From contig NZ_CP109078.1 of the NCBI RefSeq assembly GCF_035917455.1, forward strand, positions 1,984,001 through 2,048,000: a stretch of 64,000 nt of DNA, written 5' to 3'. Below the pieces are notes generated by a model. It had not been told where the DNA came from and did no database searches. It saw nothing but the letters and a program-made list of their open reading frames with translations. Numbering within the stretch: the first letter of the stretch is position 1; each line of letters starts with the position of its first letter. Both the position numbers and the translations under genes were made by a program. The DNA is from Micromonospora sp. NBC_01796. GTDB taxonomy: Bacteria > Actinomycetota > Actinomycetes > Mycobacteriales > Micromonosporaceae. Positions 47,829 to 61,269 of this stretch are shown here, piece after piece.

Positions 47829-48368
47829 TCAGCTGAGCTGCAGGAGCACCGCCAGCCCGAACCCGATCACGGTCAGCCCGAGGCCCGCCGCGCCGCACCA
47901 GATACCGGACACCGCCACCCCCGCGCCAACGAACCGGACACCGGAGGACGACATCGCGGATCGGGTCTGCCTCCGCCCGAGCACCCCGAGCCCGATCGCC
48001 GCAGCGCCCAGCAGCGCGCCCAGGACCCCGAACGCGCCGGCCACCCAGGCTCCCCATCCACCGCTGAGACCGACCAGCCCGAAGCAGAAGACCACCAGCG
48101 AGACGACGATGGCGGCGATGCCGGCGGCCAGCGACCCGACCGCCAGCCCGGAGGTGATCGGCGGCACATCCAGGTAGGCGAGGCCGAACGGCGTACCGGG
48201 AACGGGGTCGACCCGGCGGGGTGGGCGCCACGTCTCGCGCGGTGGCTGGGGCACCGGGGCCGGTCGCCCCGGGCCGGCCGGCGCCGGCGCGGTCGCGGGA
48301 AAACCCGCCTGCGGGTACGCGGGTGGCTGGCCGCCCGGTCCCGAGGGTGGCCGCGCCTCTTCCGTCAC
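47829..48368 (-). CDS. Small DUF4190-like membrane protein
   Basis: The protein has 179 residues from the GTG at 48368, chosen because GGAGGGGGA lies just upstream. A Pro-rich cytoplasmic N-terminus (about 65 residues) precedes a membrane domain with three hydrophobic helices (AVGSLAAGIAAIVVSLVVFC, WGAWVAGAFGVLGALLGAAA and GVAVSGIWCGAAGLGLTVIG). This pattern resembles DUF4190 proteins. The role is unknown. It lies between rpoC and rpsL in the same orientation. Confidence 0.75.
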   Translation of the reverse strand: MTEEARPPSGPGGQPPAYPQAGFPATAPAPAGPGRPAPVPQPPRETWRPPRRVDPVPGTPFGLAYLDVPPITSGLAVGSLAAGIAAIVVSLVVFCFGLVGLSGGWGAWVAGAFGVLGALLGAAAIGLGVLGRRQTRSAMSSSGVRFVGAGVAVSGIWCGAAGLGLTVIGFGLAVLLQLS

Positions 48369-48468
48369 CGACGTCCCCCTCCGACAGCCGAGCCCCGGTC
48401 GAGCCGGACCGGGCTGGTCCTCCCACGGGGTCCCCACACTCTAGGCGGTCCCCCTGCGGGGCGGTGCG

Positions 48469-48831
48469 CTAGTTGATGGTGGGGGCGAAGTCCTGACCGC
48501 CGGGCGTGCCGGCGAGGTGCAGCAGGCCGATCACGGCCACCACCACAGCCGTGACGGTGGCCAGCGTGATGCCGGCCCAGGCCAGCCGCTCCCCCCGGCG
48601 CAGCAGCGCCGAGCCGGTGAGGTAACCGGCCGAGGCGTACGCCTCCCGGCGCGCCTGCCGCGCCAGCAGCAGCGCGACCGTGGCCGGCACTATCCCACCG
48701 AGGAACACCCCGGTGAGCGCGGCCACCAGGCCCAGCGCGAAGACCGCCCGCGCCTTTGTCGAGCGCACCGGATCCGGGTCGAGCGGGTGCCGCAGCAGCG
48801 GTCCGGGCAGGGTCACCGGCGTCATCTCCAC
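48469..48831 (-). CDS. Small membrane protein
   Basis: The protein has 120 residues with two or three transmembrane segments (AVFALGLVAALTGVFLGGIV and LAWAGITLATVTAVVVAVIG) separated by a basic loop with RQARREAYASAGYLTG, as in DUF4190-type proteins. It starts at GTG 48831 or ATG 48825. Its function is unknown. It is a neighbour of the similar gene at 47829-48368, so the two may be diverged duplicates. Confidence 0.7.
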   Translation of the reverse strand: MEMTPVTLPGPLLRHPLDPDPVRSTKARAVFALGLVAALTGVFLGGIVPATVALLLARQARREAYASAGYLTGSALLRRGERLAWAGITLATVTAVVVAVIGLLHLAGTPGGQDFAPTIN

Positions 48832-48851
48832 CAGGCCAGCCTACAAACAGG

Positions 48852-48893
48852 CGAGCGCCCCACGCGCCGTCAGTACGGCACGTGGGGCGCTCG
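48852..48893 (-). terminator. Terminator of the rpoBC operon
   Basis: A perfect 13-bp stem (48852-48864 / 48881-48893) has an inner 5-bp stem (GCCGT/ACGGC) and a CAGT loop, 12 nt after the rpoC stop. Confidence 0.88.
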
Positions 48894-48905
48894 GACCCGT
48901 TCTGG

Positions 48906-52793
<3,888 letters not shown>

Positions 52794-52841
52794 GTTATGT
52801 ATCCCTCGTGTCGTGTCGTACTTACTGCTTGGCTTCCGGAG

Positions 52842-52874
52842 GGGTTGGGGGCCGGATGACCCGGCCCCCAACCC
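52842..52874 (-). other. Intercistronic hairpin between rpoB and rpoC
   Basis: A perfect 14-bp stem (52842-52855 / 52861-52874; GGGTTGGGGGCCGG) has a 5-nt loop. RNA polymerase must read through it to make beta'. The GGGTTGGG/CCCAACCC ends resemble the arms of the dispersed hairpin family, but the loop is different. Confidence 0.65.
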
Positions 52875-52880
52875 TCAACC

Positions 52881-55800
52881 TCAAACTTCCTCGACCGAGC
52901 TCGGCTCGCGCCGGGACAGGTCGATGCCAAGTTCCTCCGCCGCCCGGAACACCTCGTCGTCGGTCTCGCGCATTTCCAGGGCCACGCCGTCGCTGGAGAG
53001 CACCTCAACATTCAGGCACAGCGACTGCAGTTCCTTGAGCAGCACCTTGAACGACTCCGGGATACCCGGCTCGGGAATGTTCTCGCCCTTGACGATCGCC
53101 TCGTAGACCTTGACCCGGCCCAGGACGTCGTCGGACTTGATCGTCAGCAACTCCTGCAGGGCGTACGCGGCTCCGTACGCCTGCATCGCCCAGCACTCCA
53201 TCTCGCCGAACCGCTGGCCACCGAACTGCGCCTTACCACCCAGCGGCTGCTGCGTGATCATCGAGTACGGTCCGGTCGACCGAGCGTGGATCTTGTCGTC
53301 GACCAGGTGGTTCAGCTTCAGGATGTAGATGTAGCCGACCGCGATCGGGTCCGGCAGCGGTTCACCGGAGCGACCGTCGAACAGCTGCGCCTTACCGCTC
53401 GCACCGATGAGCTGCTTGCCGTCCCGGTTGGGCAGGGTCGACGAGAGCAGACCGGCGATCTCCTCCTCGCGGGCACCGTCGAAGACCGGCGTCGCGACGT
53501 TGGTGTCCGGCACCGAGGTGTCGGCGTCGATGGCGCGCAGGTTCCGCTTCCACTCGGCGTCGTCACCCTCGACCTGCCACCCGGTCTTGGCCACCCAGCC
53601 AAGGTGGGTCTCCAGCACCTGACCGATGTTCATCCGGCTCGGCACACCGAGCGGGTTGAGCACGATGTCGACCGGGGTGCCGTCCTCAAGGAACGGCATG
53701 TCCTCGACCGGCAGGATCTTGGAGATGACACCCTTGTTGCCGTGCCGGCCGGCGAGCTTGTCGCCGTCCTGGATCTTCCGCTTCTGGGCCACGTAGACGC
53801 GGACCAGCTCGTTGACCCCCGGCGGCAGCTCGTCGCCGTCCTCGCGGGAGAAGGTACGCACACCGATGACCGTGCCGGTCTCGCCGTGCGGCACCTTCAG
53901 CGAGGTGTCCCGGACCTCACGCGCCTTCTCACCGAAGATCGCGCGGAGCAGACGCTCCTCCGGGGTCAGCTCGGTCTCGCCCTTCGGCGTGACCTTGCCG
54001 ACCAGGATGTCACCGGGCACGACCTCCGCACCGATCCGGATGATGCCGCGCTCGTCGAGGTCGGCGAGCATTTCCTCGCTGACGTTCGGGATGTCGCGGG
54101 TGATCTCTTCCGGGCCCAGCTTGGTGTCGCGGGCGTCGACCTCGTGCTCCTCGATGTGGATCGAGGTGAGGGCGTCCTGCTGCACGAGGCGCTGCGACAG
54201 GATGATCGCGTCCTCGTAGTTGTGACCCTCCCAGGGCATGAACGCCACGAGCAGGTTGCGCCCGAGCGCCATCTCGCCCTCGTCGGTGCACGGACCGTCG
54301 GCGATGACCTGACCGGCCTCGATACGGTCGCCCTCGAAGACGACCGGCTTCTGGTTGACGCAGGAGCCGGCGTTGGAGCGGCGGAACTTGTGCAGCAGGT
54401 AGGTACGGCGGTGGCCGTCGTCCTGGTGCACCGTCACGTAGTCGGCGCACAGGTCCTCGACCACGCCACCGACCTCGGCGACGACCACGTCACCGGCGTC
54501 GACCGCGGCCCGGTACTCCATGCCCGTACCGACGAGCGGCGCCTCGGCCTTGACCAGCGGCACCGCCTGGCGCTGCATGTTCGCGCCCATCAGTGCCCGG
54601 TTGGCGTCGTCGTGCTCGAGGAACGGGATCATGGCGGTCGCGACCGACACCATCTGGCGCGGCGAGACGTCCATGTAGTCGACCGCGGTGGGGGCGACGT
54701 AGTCGACCTCACCACCCTTCCGACGAACCAGGACCCGGTCCTCGGCGAAGTGACCGTCGGCCCGCAACGGGGCGTTGGCCTGCGCCTTGACGTACCGGTC
54801 TTCCTCGTCCGCCGTCAGGTAGTCGATCTGGTCGGTGACCTGACCCTCGACGACCTTGCGGTACGGCGTCTCGATGAACCCGAAGGGGTTGACCCGCCCG
54901 AAGGTGGACAACGCGCCGATCAGGCCGATGTTCGGGCCTTCCGGCGTCTCGATCGGGCACATCCGGCCGTAGTGCGACGGGTGCACGTCCCGGACCTCGA
55001 AGCCGGCCCGCTCACGGGACAGACCACCCGGGCCGAGCGCGCTCAGCCGGCGCCGGTGGGTAAGACCCGCCAGCGGGTTGGTCTGGTCCATGAACTGGGA
55101 CAGCTGCGACGTACCGAAGAACTCCTTGATCGCCGCCACCACCGGGCGGATGTTGATCAGGGTCTGCGGCGTGATCGCCTCGACGTCCTGGGTGGTCATC
55201 CGCTCGCGGACAACCCGCTCCATCCGGGAAAGACCGACCCGGACCTGGTTCTGGATCAGCTCGCCCACGGTACGCAGCCGCCGGTTGCCGAAGTGGTCGA
55301 TGTCGTCGGCCTCGTAGCCCTCCTCACCGGCGTGCAGCCGGCAGAGGTACTCCACGGTGGCGACAACGTCGTCCTCGGTCAGCGTGCCGGTGGTGATCGG
55401 CACCTGCAGTTCGAGCTTCTTGTTGAACTTGTAACGGCCGACCTTGGCTACGTCATACCGCTTCGGGTTGAAGAAGAGGTTGTCGAGCAGGGTCTGGGCG
55501 TTCTCGCGCGTCGGCGGCTCACCCGGCCGCAGCTTGCGGTAGATGTCGAGCAGCGCCTCGTCCACCCCGGCGATGTGGTCCTTCTCCAGGGTGGTCATCA
55601 TCAGCTCGGACCAGCCGAACCGCTCGCGGATCTGCTCGCCGGTCCAACCGATCGCCTTGAGCAGGACGGTGACGGCCTGCCGGCGCTTACGGTCGATGCG
55701 GACACCGACCGTATCTCTCTTGTCGATGTCGAACTCCAGCCAGGCACCCCGGCTAGGGATGACCTTGACGCTGGAGAGGTCGCGGTCGGAGGTCTTGTCC

Positions 55801-56312
55801 GGCTGCTTGTCGAAGTACACGCCCGGAGACCGGACGAGCTGGCTGACCACAACGCGCTCGGTGCCGTTGATGATGAAGGTGCCCTTCGGCGTCATCATCG
55901 GGAAGTCACCCATGAACACGGTCTGGCTCTTGATCTCGCCAGTGGTGTTGTTGGTGAACTCCGCGGTCACGAACAGCGGCGCGCAGTAGGTCAGGTCCTT
56001 CTCCTTGCACTCCTCGATCGAGGCCTTGACCTCGTCGAAGCGCGGAGCGGAGAAGGACAACGACATGGTGCCGGAGAAGTCCTCAATGGGGCTGATCTCG
56101 TCGAGGATCTCCGCGAGACCCGAGCGTGCGTGCGGGTCGTCGGCCGACCGGCCCTGCCAAGCCTCGTTGCCAACCAGCCAGTCAAATGACTCGTTCTGGA
56201 TGGCGAGGAGGTTGGGGACCTCGAGGTGTTCGGTAATCCTGCCGAATGAGATTCGGCGGGGCGCGAATGCGCTCGACGTACGACTGGTCTTCGCAGGGCG
56301 GGAAGCTGCCAA
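52881..56312 (-). CDS. rpoB: RNA polymerase beta subunit
   Basis: The protein has 1,143 residues. The start is a TTG at 56312 preceded by GGAAGGA, giving [20 protein letters not shown], the N-terminus typical of related actinomycetes. The rifampicin region (about 55030-55110) reads [12 protein letters not shown] and [13 protein letters not shown]. The rifampicin hot-spot residues Asp 516, His 526 and Ser 531 (E. coli numbering, by memory alignment) are kept, while 518 is Thr and 522 is Ala. It is the first gene of rpoBC. Confidence 0.98.
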   Translation of the reverse strand: MAASRPAKTSRTSSAFAPRRISFGRITEHLEVPNLLAIQNESFDWLVGNEAWQGRSADDPHARSGLAEILDEISPIEDFSGTMSLSFSAPRFDEVKASIEECKEKDLTYCAPLFVTAEFTNNTTGEIKSQTVFMGDFPMMTPKGTFIINGTERVVVSQLVRSPGVYFDKQPDKTSDRDLSSVKVIPSRGAWLEFDIDKRDTVGVRIDRKRRQAVTVLLKAIGWTGEQIRERFGWSELMMTTLEKDHIAGVDEALLDIYRKLRPGEPPTRENAQTLLDNLFFNPKRYDVAKVGRYKFNKKLELQVPITTGTLTEDDVVATVEYLCRLHAGEEGYEADDIDHFGNRRLRTVGELIQNQVRVGLSRMERVVRERMTTQDVEAITPQTLINIRPVVAAIKEFFGTSQLSQFMDQTNPLAGLTHRRRLSALGPGGLSRERAGFEVRDVHPSHYGRMCPIETPEGPNIGLIGALSTFGRVNPFGFIETPYRKVVEGQVTDQIDYLTADEEDRYVKAQANAPLRADGHFAEDRVLVRRKGGEVDYVAPTAVDYMDVSPRQMVSVATAMIPFLEHDDANRALMGANMQRQAVPLVKAEAPLVGTGMEYRAAVDAGDVVVAEVGGVVEDLCADYVTVHQDDGHRRTYLLHKFRRSNAGSCVNQKPVVFEGDRIEAGQVIADGPCTDEGEMALGRNLLVAFMPWEGHNYEDAIILSQRLVQQDALTSIHIEEHEVDARDTKLGPEEITRDIPNVSEEMLADLDERGIIRIGAEVVPGDILVGKVTPKGETELTPEERLLRAIFGEKAREVRDTSLKVPHGETGTVIGVRTFSREDGDELPPGVNELVRVYVAQKRKIQDGDKLAGRHGNKGVISKILPVEDMPFLEDGTPVDIVLNPLGVPSRMNIGQVLETHLGWVAKTGWQVEGDDAEWKRNLRAIDADTSVPDTNVATPVFDGAREEEIAGLLSSTLPNRDGKQLIGASGKAQLFDGRSGEPLPDPIAVGYIYILKLNHLVDDKIHARSTGPYSMITQQPLGGKAQFGGQRFGEMECWAMQAYGAAYALQELLTIKSDDVLGRVKVYEAIVKGENIPEPGIPESFKVLLKELQSLCLNVEVLSSDGVALEMRETDDEVFRAAEELGIDLSRREPSSVEEV

Positions 56313-56438
56313 GATGCGTCCTTCCGAGGACCGGTGCTGCAGAACGGCTGTTTCGCGTGCACTCCAATGACCCCACTAGAAATATCCACAATCGGACATT
56401 CCGAGCAGGGGTCAAGTCGGAAGGCAGCGCAAACTAGC

Positions 56439-56467
56439 AGTGTAGCCGAGCGGCTAACCGCTGTCCA
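56439..56467 (-). promoter_or_regulatory. rpoBC promoter
   Basis: On the minus strand TGGACA (56462-56467) and TACACT (56439-56444) are separated by exactly 17 nt. This is a good match to the principal sigma factor consensus of actinomycetes. Confidence 0.65.
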
Positions 56468-56766
56468 GCCCGGCGCGGCAGAACGTTGCGAAACGTGCCG
56501 AGGCCCGAGGCCGCCACGCGTTCAGATACGCGCTCGCACGTCTTTCGCACGCTCCCCGCGGGCCACCGGGAGCGTCGACAGCGGGTGCTGCCGGCACGAC
56601 CCAGGTGATGGCCGTCGCAAGCGCGGAAGGTCTTGCTGTGTCAGCGTGCCTGCCCGTGCCCTGCCCCGTCAAGGGCTGGAACCCCGGTCAACCAACGTCT
56701 TTCCCCCGACAGTCCCGGTCCACACCCCGTCCGGCACCCGGGCCCGTACGCCAAAGCCCTGATCAC

Positions 56767-56817
56767 CTGCTGTCAGCAGACAGCAGCGGGCGGCGATCCG
56801 ATCCCGGACCGCCGCCC
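56767..56817 (-). terminator. Tandem hairpins downstream of rplL (terminator/attenuator)
   Basis: Two stems lie in tandem: GGGCGGCG/CGCCGCCC (56788-56795 / 56810-56817) with an inner 4-bp stem, and a perfect 8-bp CTGCTGTC/GACAGCAG with AGCA loop (56767-56774 / 56779-56786). They start about 80 nt after rplL and may attenuate transcription into rpoBC. Confidence 0.65.
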
Positions 56818-56897
56818 ACGACGACGCGATGTGCGTCAGCTCACGTGTACGGGTGTCGCTGGCGCCAGCGCCACCCGTGATCGTGCGCTGGATGGAA

Positions 56898-57284
56898 CTA
56901 CTTGAGGGTGACCTTCGCGCCCTCGGCCTCGAGCTTGGCCTTGGCCTTGTCCGCGGTCTCCTTGTTGACCTTCTCGACGACGGCCTTGGGGGCGGCCTCG
57001 ACGAGGTCCTTGGCCTCCTTCAGGCCCAGGCCGGTCAGCTCACGCACGACCTTGATGACCTGGATCTTCTTGCCGCCGTCAGCCTCGAGGATGACGTCGA
57101 ACTCGTCCTGCTCCGGCTCCGCCTCGGCGGTCGCGGCGGCAGCGCCACCGGCAACGCCCATGGCGACCGGCGCGGCCGCGGTGACCTCGAAGGTCGTCTC
57201 GAACTGCTTCACGAACTCCGACAGCTCGATCAGCGTCATTTCCTTGAACGCGTCGAGCAGCTCGTCGGTGCTGAGCTTCGCCAT
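56898..57284 (-). CDS. rplL: 50S ribosomal protein L7/L12
   Basis: The protein has 128 residues: N-terminal dimerisation helix, Ala-rich hinge ([20 protein letters not shown]) and the factor-binding domain ([20 protein letters not shown]). It forms the stalk with L10. Confidence 0.98.
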   Translation of the reverse strand: MAKLSTDELLDAFKEMTLIELSEFVKQFETTFEVTAAAPVAMGVAGGAAAATAEAEPEQDEFDVILEADGGKKIQVIKVVRELTGLGLKEAKDLVEAAPKAVVEKVNKETADKAKAKLEAEGAKVTLK

Positions 57285-57341
57285 AACTGGCGTCCTTTCC
57301 TCGTACTTTCGAAAGTTGATCGGGTGCGCTCGAGCCGGCCG

Positions 57342-57887
57342 TCAGGCCTGCTCGGCGCCCTCCTTCTCGAGCTTGTCCTGCAACGCCGCAGCCAGGCGGG
57401 CGGTCTTGGACAGCGGCGCCTGGAACAGCGCCGCGGCCTTGCTCAGGTTGCCCTTCATCGCGCCGGCCAGCTTGGCCAGCAGCACCTCACGGGACTCGAG
57501 GTCGGCGAGCTTGGTGACCTCGTCCGCGGTGATGGCCCGACCCTCGAAGACGCCACCCTTGATGACGAGCTTCGGGTTGGCCTTCGCGAAGTCCCGGAGA
57601 CCCTTCGCCGCCTCGACGACGTCGCCGCCGACGAAGGTCAACGCGGTAGGACCGGTGAACAGCTCATCGAGACCCTGGATACCAGCGTCCGTCGCAGCGC
57701 GCTTGGCCAGCGTGTTCTTGGTGATCGAGTAGGTCGTCTCCCGACCCAGCGAGCGCCGCAGCTGAGTCAGCTGGGCGACCGTCAGGCCGCGGTACTCGGT
57801 CAGCACGGTGGCACCCGAGCTACGGAAGCTCTCGGTGAGTTCGGCAACGGCCGTGGCCTTGTCGGCCCGAACCGGCTTGTCCGCCAT
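57342..57887 (-). CDS. rplJ: 50S ribosomal protein L10
   Basis: The protein has 181 residues: [40 protein letters not shown]. It anchors L7/L12 dimers. The ribosome-binding site is AGGAGGGAC. In many bacteria L10 with L12 represses its own operon by binding the leader. Confidence 0.98.
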   Translation of the reverse strand: MADKPVRADKATAVAELTESFRSSGATVLTEYRGLTVAQLTQLRRSLGRETTYSITKNTLAKRAATDAGIQGLDELFTGPTALTFVGGDVVEAAKGLRDFAKANPKLVIKGGVFEGRAITADEVTKLADLESREVLLAKLAGAMKGNLSKAAALFQAPLSKTARLAAALQDKLEKEGAEQA

Positions 57888-58196
57888 GTCCCTCCTCTCT
57901 CATTGCTAAAGGCTGGTTACCTTCGTGAAAGGTAGGAAGGAACCGCCGCAACGAGAAACGCCCCGGCGCAGGGCGCACGGGGCGACAGGGTCACATGATC
58001 TTGACCGGCACGCTACCATCTCCGCCTGCGCGGGCCGCCCGTCGAACGGGACCTTCAACCGTGCCTGAGCACGGTGGCCAGCGGTCTTTGGTGGTTACGT
58101 CCGCCCGAACCGAAGCCCAGACGACTTGTCAAGAGTACGGGACGAGCCGGCCACCACCAAATCAGTGACCGGGCGGGCCGGACCGGGTGAGCCAGG
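57888..58196 (-). promoter_or_regulatory. rplJL leader region
   Basis: This 309-nt stretch has no gene. It lies between the ABC permease and rplJ. Several stem-loops are present, including a terminator-like one at 57959-57984. The position is that of the L10(L12)4-binding leader known in other bacteria, which is inferred here. A TTGACA box occurs on the minus strand at 58127-58132, but no -10 stands at the right distance. Confidence 0.5.
57959..57984 (-). terminator. Terminator-like hairpin in the rplJ leader (attenuator candidate)
   Basis: On the minus strand CGCCCCG and CGGGGCG enclose a loop with GCG/CGC pairing and are followed by TTTCTCGTT. This is the only hairpin with a U-containing 3' tail in the region, and it stands 72 nt before the rplJ start. 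Confidence 0.5.
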
Positions 58197-58889
58197 TCAC
58201 GCCCGGTTCCGGCGCAGCCAGGCGTACAGGGCCAGGGCGGCGGCGCTCCAGAGCAGGGCGTGCCCGGTCAGCTCCACCACCCGCAGGCCGCTCGGACCCG
58301 ACGTGATCGCCCGTGCGGTGGCCATCATCGGCGGCGCCACCCACGGGAGCACCGAGTCCCGCAGCCCGAACACGATCGCCCCGACCGCGCCGCCGACCAG
58401 GACCAGGACCCCGTACCGGGGGCTGTCGGTCGCGGCCCGGCTGGCCAGTGCGCCGAGGGCCACCGCCGCCGGCAGGACCAGCAGGTGCGCCCAGACCCCG
58501 AGCGTGATCCCCTGGGCCAGCGGCAGGTGCTCCGGCTTCTCCGGACCGGTGATGGCACCGAGTGCCCAGGGCAGGACGAGCGCGATCAGCACGGTGCCGA
58601 GCCCGGCGACCGTGGCGGCGACCAGACCGGCGGCCAACTCCCGGCTCCGGCTGCCGACGGCGACCAGGGCCAGCCGGCGGGCCACGTCCGGCTCGACGTC
58701 GAGCAGGAGCTTGGTCTGCCAGGCCAGTACGGGGAACAGGACCACCGCGGAGACCCCGTACGCCTCCCCCGCCTGCGCCTGCCCACCGCCGTGGAGCACG
58801 CCCAGCACGACCAGCCCGGCGATCATCGGCGCGATCGCCCGACCGGTCCGGACGAATCCGGCCAGCCGCATCCGTACCAACGCGATCAT
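58197..58889 (-). CDS. ABC transporter permease
   Basis: The protein has 230 residues and about six transmembrane helices (APMIAGLVVLGVLHGGG, AGLVAATVAGLGTVLIALVL, LVLPAAVALGALASRA, LVLVGGAVGAIVFGL). There is no recognisable substrate domain. Its ATG overlaps the stop of the ATPase gene (ATGA). The pair is inserted between rplA and rplJ, which are normally adjacent. Confidence 0.85.
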   Translation of the reverse strand: MIALVRMRLAGFVRTGRAIAPMIAGLVVLGVLHGGGQAQAGEAYGVSAVVLFPVLAWQTKLLLDVEPDVARRLALVAVGSRSRELAAGLVAATVAGLGTVLIALVLPWALGAITGPEKPEHLPLAQGITLGVWAHLLVLPAAVALGALASRAATDSPRYGVLVLVGGAVGAIVFGLRDSVLPWVAPPMMATARAITSGPSGLRVVELTGHALLWSAAALALYAWLRRNRA

Positions 58890-59722
58890 GAGGCCAGCTC
58901 GCTCTCGGTCAGCCCGCTACCGGTCGAACCGCCGCCGGTCGACTCCTCGCTGCCGGTCGACCCGCTGCGGGTCGACGGGGCCGGTGACGGTTCGGCGGCC
59001 CGTACCCGGATCACCTGGTGGCCGGCGGCGCGCAACGCGGCGACGGTGCCGGCGGCGTCGGCGGTCGGGACCGCGATCTCCACCACGGTGGTGCCGCCGC
59101 CGGGGGCCGGGCCAGCGACGGTGACCGTGCCGTCGGCGACCACCCAGTGCGCCGCCTGCGGCAGCCGCACCGTCTCGCCCCGGTGGTCACTCACCAGCAC
59201 CGAGCCGCCCGCGTGCAGCACCTCGGCGATCAGATCCGGCACGATCTCCCGGGCGGTCGCGTCGAGCCCCTCCCAGGGCTCGTCCAAAACCAGAAGATCC
59301 GGTGGTACGAGCAGCGCCTGGGCAAGCCCGACCTTCTGTGCGGTGCCCTTGGACAGCTCCGGCAGCCGCACGTTCCGGTACCGGGCCACCCCGAGCCGTT
59401 CGGTCCACGCCGTGACCAGTCGCCCGGACTCGGCTGCGGACAGTCCACGTACCCGAGCCATCGCGGTCAGGTACTGGTCGACGGTGAACGGCTGGTCGGC
59501 CGGGAAGCGCTCGGGCACCCAACCGACCACCCGGGCCCGGTCGCGTACGGCGCCACGGGTCGGGCGGAGCACCCCGGCGGCTATCTGCAGCAGGGTGGAC
59601 TTGCCTACCCCGTTGGGCCCCAGCACCACCGCCGCCTCGCCCGGCGCCAGGTCGAGCTCCACCGCCCGCAGCACCCAGGGAGCGCGCCGGCGGTACCGCA
59701 GCCAGACACCGTCGAGACGCAT
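58886..59722 (-). CDS. ABC transporter ATP-binding protein
   Basis: The protein has 278 residues from the ATG at 59722 (MRLDGVWLRYRRRAPWVLRA). It has Walker A GPNGVGKST, an altered signature LSKGTAQK, Walker B LLVLDEPWEGLD and a switch His in VLVSDHRGE. About 60 residues beyond the core form a Gly/Ser/Thr/Glu-rich tail (STGSEESTGGGSTGSG). It pairs with the permease at 58197. It is an exporter-type, drug- or lipid-like subfamily; the substrate is unknown. Confidence 0.88.
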   Translation of the reverse strand: MRLDGVWLRYRRRAPWVLRAVELDLAPGEAAVVLGPNGVGKSTLLQIAAGVLRPTRGAVRDRARVVGWVPERFPADQPFTVDQYLTAMARVRGLSAAESGRLVTAWTERLGVARYRNVRLPELSKGTAQKVGLAQALLVPPDLLVLDEPWEGLDATAREIVPDLIAEVLHAGGSVLVSDHRGETVRLPQAAHWVVADGTVTVAGPAPGGGTTVVEIAVPTADAAGTVAALRAAGHQVIRVRAAEPSPAPSTRSGSTGSEESTGGGSTGSGLTESELAS

Positions 59723-59748
59723 GGAGCCGAGCTTGCCAGATCCGGGTA

Positions 59749-59828
59749 CGCGTCGGGGCCCCACCCGTTGCTGGGTGGAGCCCCGACGCGGTTCGCGTTC
59801 GTCGACCTCGGGCCCTGACCGGGGCCCG
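59749..59828 (-). terminator. Tandem terminator hairpins downstream of rplA
   Basis: Stem 1 (59809-59815 / 59822-59828, CGGGCCC) lies 9 nt after the rplA stop. Stem 2 (59749-59758 / 59781-59790, with inner CCACCC/GGGTGG) follows. They separate rplKA from the ABC transporter. Confidence 0.75.
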
Positions 59829-59837
59829 CAGGGGTGA

Positions 59838-60551
59838 CTAGGCCTCGGTCTCGCCCCGCAGGTTCTTCACCACGTTCGGGTCGACCGGCACGCCGGGGCC
59901 CATGGTGGTGGCGACGGTGACCTTCTTCAGGTACTTGCCCTTGGCCGCCGACGGCTTGGCACGCAGCACCTCGTCGAGGACCGCGGCGTAGTTGTCGATC
60001 AGCTGGGTCTCGGTGAAGGAGGCCTTGCCGATGATCAGGTGCAGGTTGGAGTGCTTGTCCACCCGGAAGGTGATCTTTCCACCCTTGATGTCCGAGACGG
60101 CCTTGGTGACGTCCATGGTCACGGTGCCGGTCTTCGGGTTCGGCATGAGGCCGCGCGGGCCCAGGATCCGCGCGATCCGGCCGATCTTGGCCATCTGGTC
60201 CGGCGTGGCGATCGCCGCGTCGAAGTCGAGCCAGCCTTCCTGAATCCGGGCGACCAGCTCGTCCGTGCCGACCTCGTCCGCGCCGGCGGCAACGGCCTCG
60301 TCGGCCTTCGCGCCAGCGGCGAACACGATCACGCGGGCGGTCTTACCGGTGCCGTGCGGCAGGTTGACCACGCCACGGACCATCTGGTCGGCCTTACGGG
60401 GGTCGACGCCGAGGCGCATCGCGACCTCAACCGTGGCGTCGAACTTCACCCTGCTGGTGTCCTTGGCGAGCTTGACCGCCTCGGCCGGGGTGTAGAGCTT
60501 GTCCCGGTCGATGACCTCGGTGGCCTTGCGGTAGTTCTTGCTGTGCTGCAT
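59838..60551 (-). CDS. rplA: 50S ribosomal protein L1
   Basis: The protein has 237 residues: [40 protein letters not shown]. It is the L1 stalk protein. In other bacteria it represses the rplKA transcript. It lies 89 nt from rplK. Confidence 0.98.
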   Translation of the reverse strand: MQHSKNYRKATEVIDRDKLYTPAEAVKLAKDTSRVKFDATVEVAMRLGVDPRKADQMVRGVVNLPHGTGKTARVIVFAAGAKADEAVAAGADEVGTDELVARIQEGWLDFDAAIATPDQMAKIGRIARILGPRGLMPNPKTGTVTMDVTKAVSDIKGGKITFRVDKHSNLHLIIGKASFTETQLIDNYAAVLDEVLRAKPSAAKGKYLKKVTVATTMGPGVPVDPNVVKNLRGETEA

Positions 60552-60640
60552 CTCTGCCTACTCCTGTGGTGTCTGGCGGGTCGTGCCGTCGGCACGCCCT
60601 CCCACGAATTCCGAACTCGCCACGCTGAGGTGGAGAGTTG

Positions 60641-61069
60641 TCACTTGATGGTGATGCCCATCGACCGGGCGGTGCCGGCGATGATCTTCGCGGCCTGCTC
60701 CACGTCGTTCGCGTTGAGGTCGACCATCTTCTTCTCGGCGATCTCGCGGAGCTGCGCCTGGGTGATCGAGCCGACCTTCTCGCTCTGCGGCACGCCGGAG
60801 CCCTTGGTCACACCGGCGGCCTTGATCAGCAGTCGCGCGGCGGGCGGGGTCTTCAGCACGAAGCTGAAGCTCCGGTCCTCGAACACGCTGATCTCGGCGG
60901 GGACGATGTCACCACGCTGCGACTCGGTCTGCGAGTTGTACTGCTTGCAGAACTCCATGATGTTGACGCCGTGCTGACCCAGCGCCGGGCCGACCGGCGG
61001 AGCCGGAGTGGCCTGGCCTGCCGGCAGCTGAAGCGTGAACGTCTTGACGAGCTTCTTCTTCGGAGGCAT
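60641..61069 (-). CDS. rplK: 50S ribosomal protein L11
   Basis: The protein has 142 residues. The thiostrepton/GTPase-centre N-terminal domain is intact ([20 protein letters not shown]). The C-terminal rRNA-binding domain is standard. It is the first gene of rplKA. Confidence 0.98.
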   Translation of the reverse strand: MPPKKKLVKTFTLQLPAGQATPAPPVGPALGQHGVNIMEFCKQYNSQTESQRGDIVPAEISVFEDRSFSFVLKTPPAARLLIKAAGVTKGSGVPQSEKVGSITQAQLREIAEKKMVDLNANDVEQAAKIIAGTARSMGITIK

Positions 61070-61163
61070 GTCTCTTCCTGGGGCTTGATATCTGGTGAAT
61101 GTGCACCGGACGTTGTCGGCACGGGGGCGCGCACGGTCAGCGCGACCAACGGGGCGACGTTCT

Positions 61164-61169
61164 AGGATA
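61164..61169 (-). promoter_or_regulatory. Candidate -10 box of rplK
   Basis: On the minus strand TATCCT stands about 95 nt before the rplK start and after the nusG terminator. No good -35 accompanies it (GATGGC at 17 nt). Confidence 0.35.
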
Positions 61170-61225
61170 GCGCAGGCCGGAGCCCGGCCATCCGCCCAGG
61201 TCGCCGTCGAGGCCGAACAGACGGC

Positions 61226-61261
61226 GATGGGCGCCGAGCCCGACCGGACCCGACGCCCATC
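61226..61261 (-). terminator. Terminator candidate downstream of nusG
   Basis: A perfect 8-bp stem GATGGGCG/CGCCCATC (61226-61233 / 61254-61261) has a GC-rich loop and starts 8 nt after the nusG stop. Confidence 0.6.
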
Positions 61262-61269
61262 AACGAACG

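Larger units (their letters stand above)
56313..56897 (-). other. Intergenic region rplL-rpoB
   Basis: This 585-nt stretch has no gene. It holds the rplJL terminator hairpins (56767-56817) and a rpoB promoter (56439-56467) with a leader of about 120 nt. The long spacing means rpoBC is likely transcribed partly from its own promoter and partly by readthrough from rplJL. Confidence 0.6.

Noticed and set aside
47598-48476. Plus-strand open frame of 292 residues over the small membrane protein genes
   Set aside because: The minus-strand frame has transmembrane helices and a ribosome-binding site; the plus frame has random Arg/Pro/Gly composition.
58127-58132. TTGACA on the minus strand as rplJ promoter -35
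   Set aside because: No -10 hexamer stands at 16-19 nt (sequence there is GTTCGG/TTCGGG), so it was not listed as a promoter.
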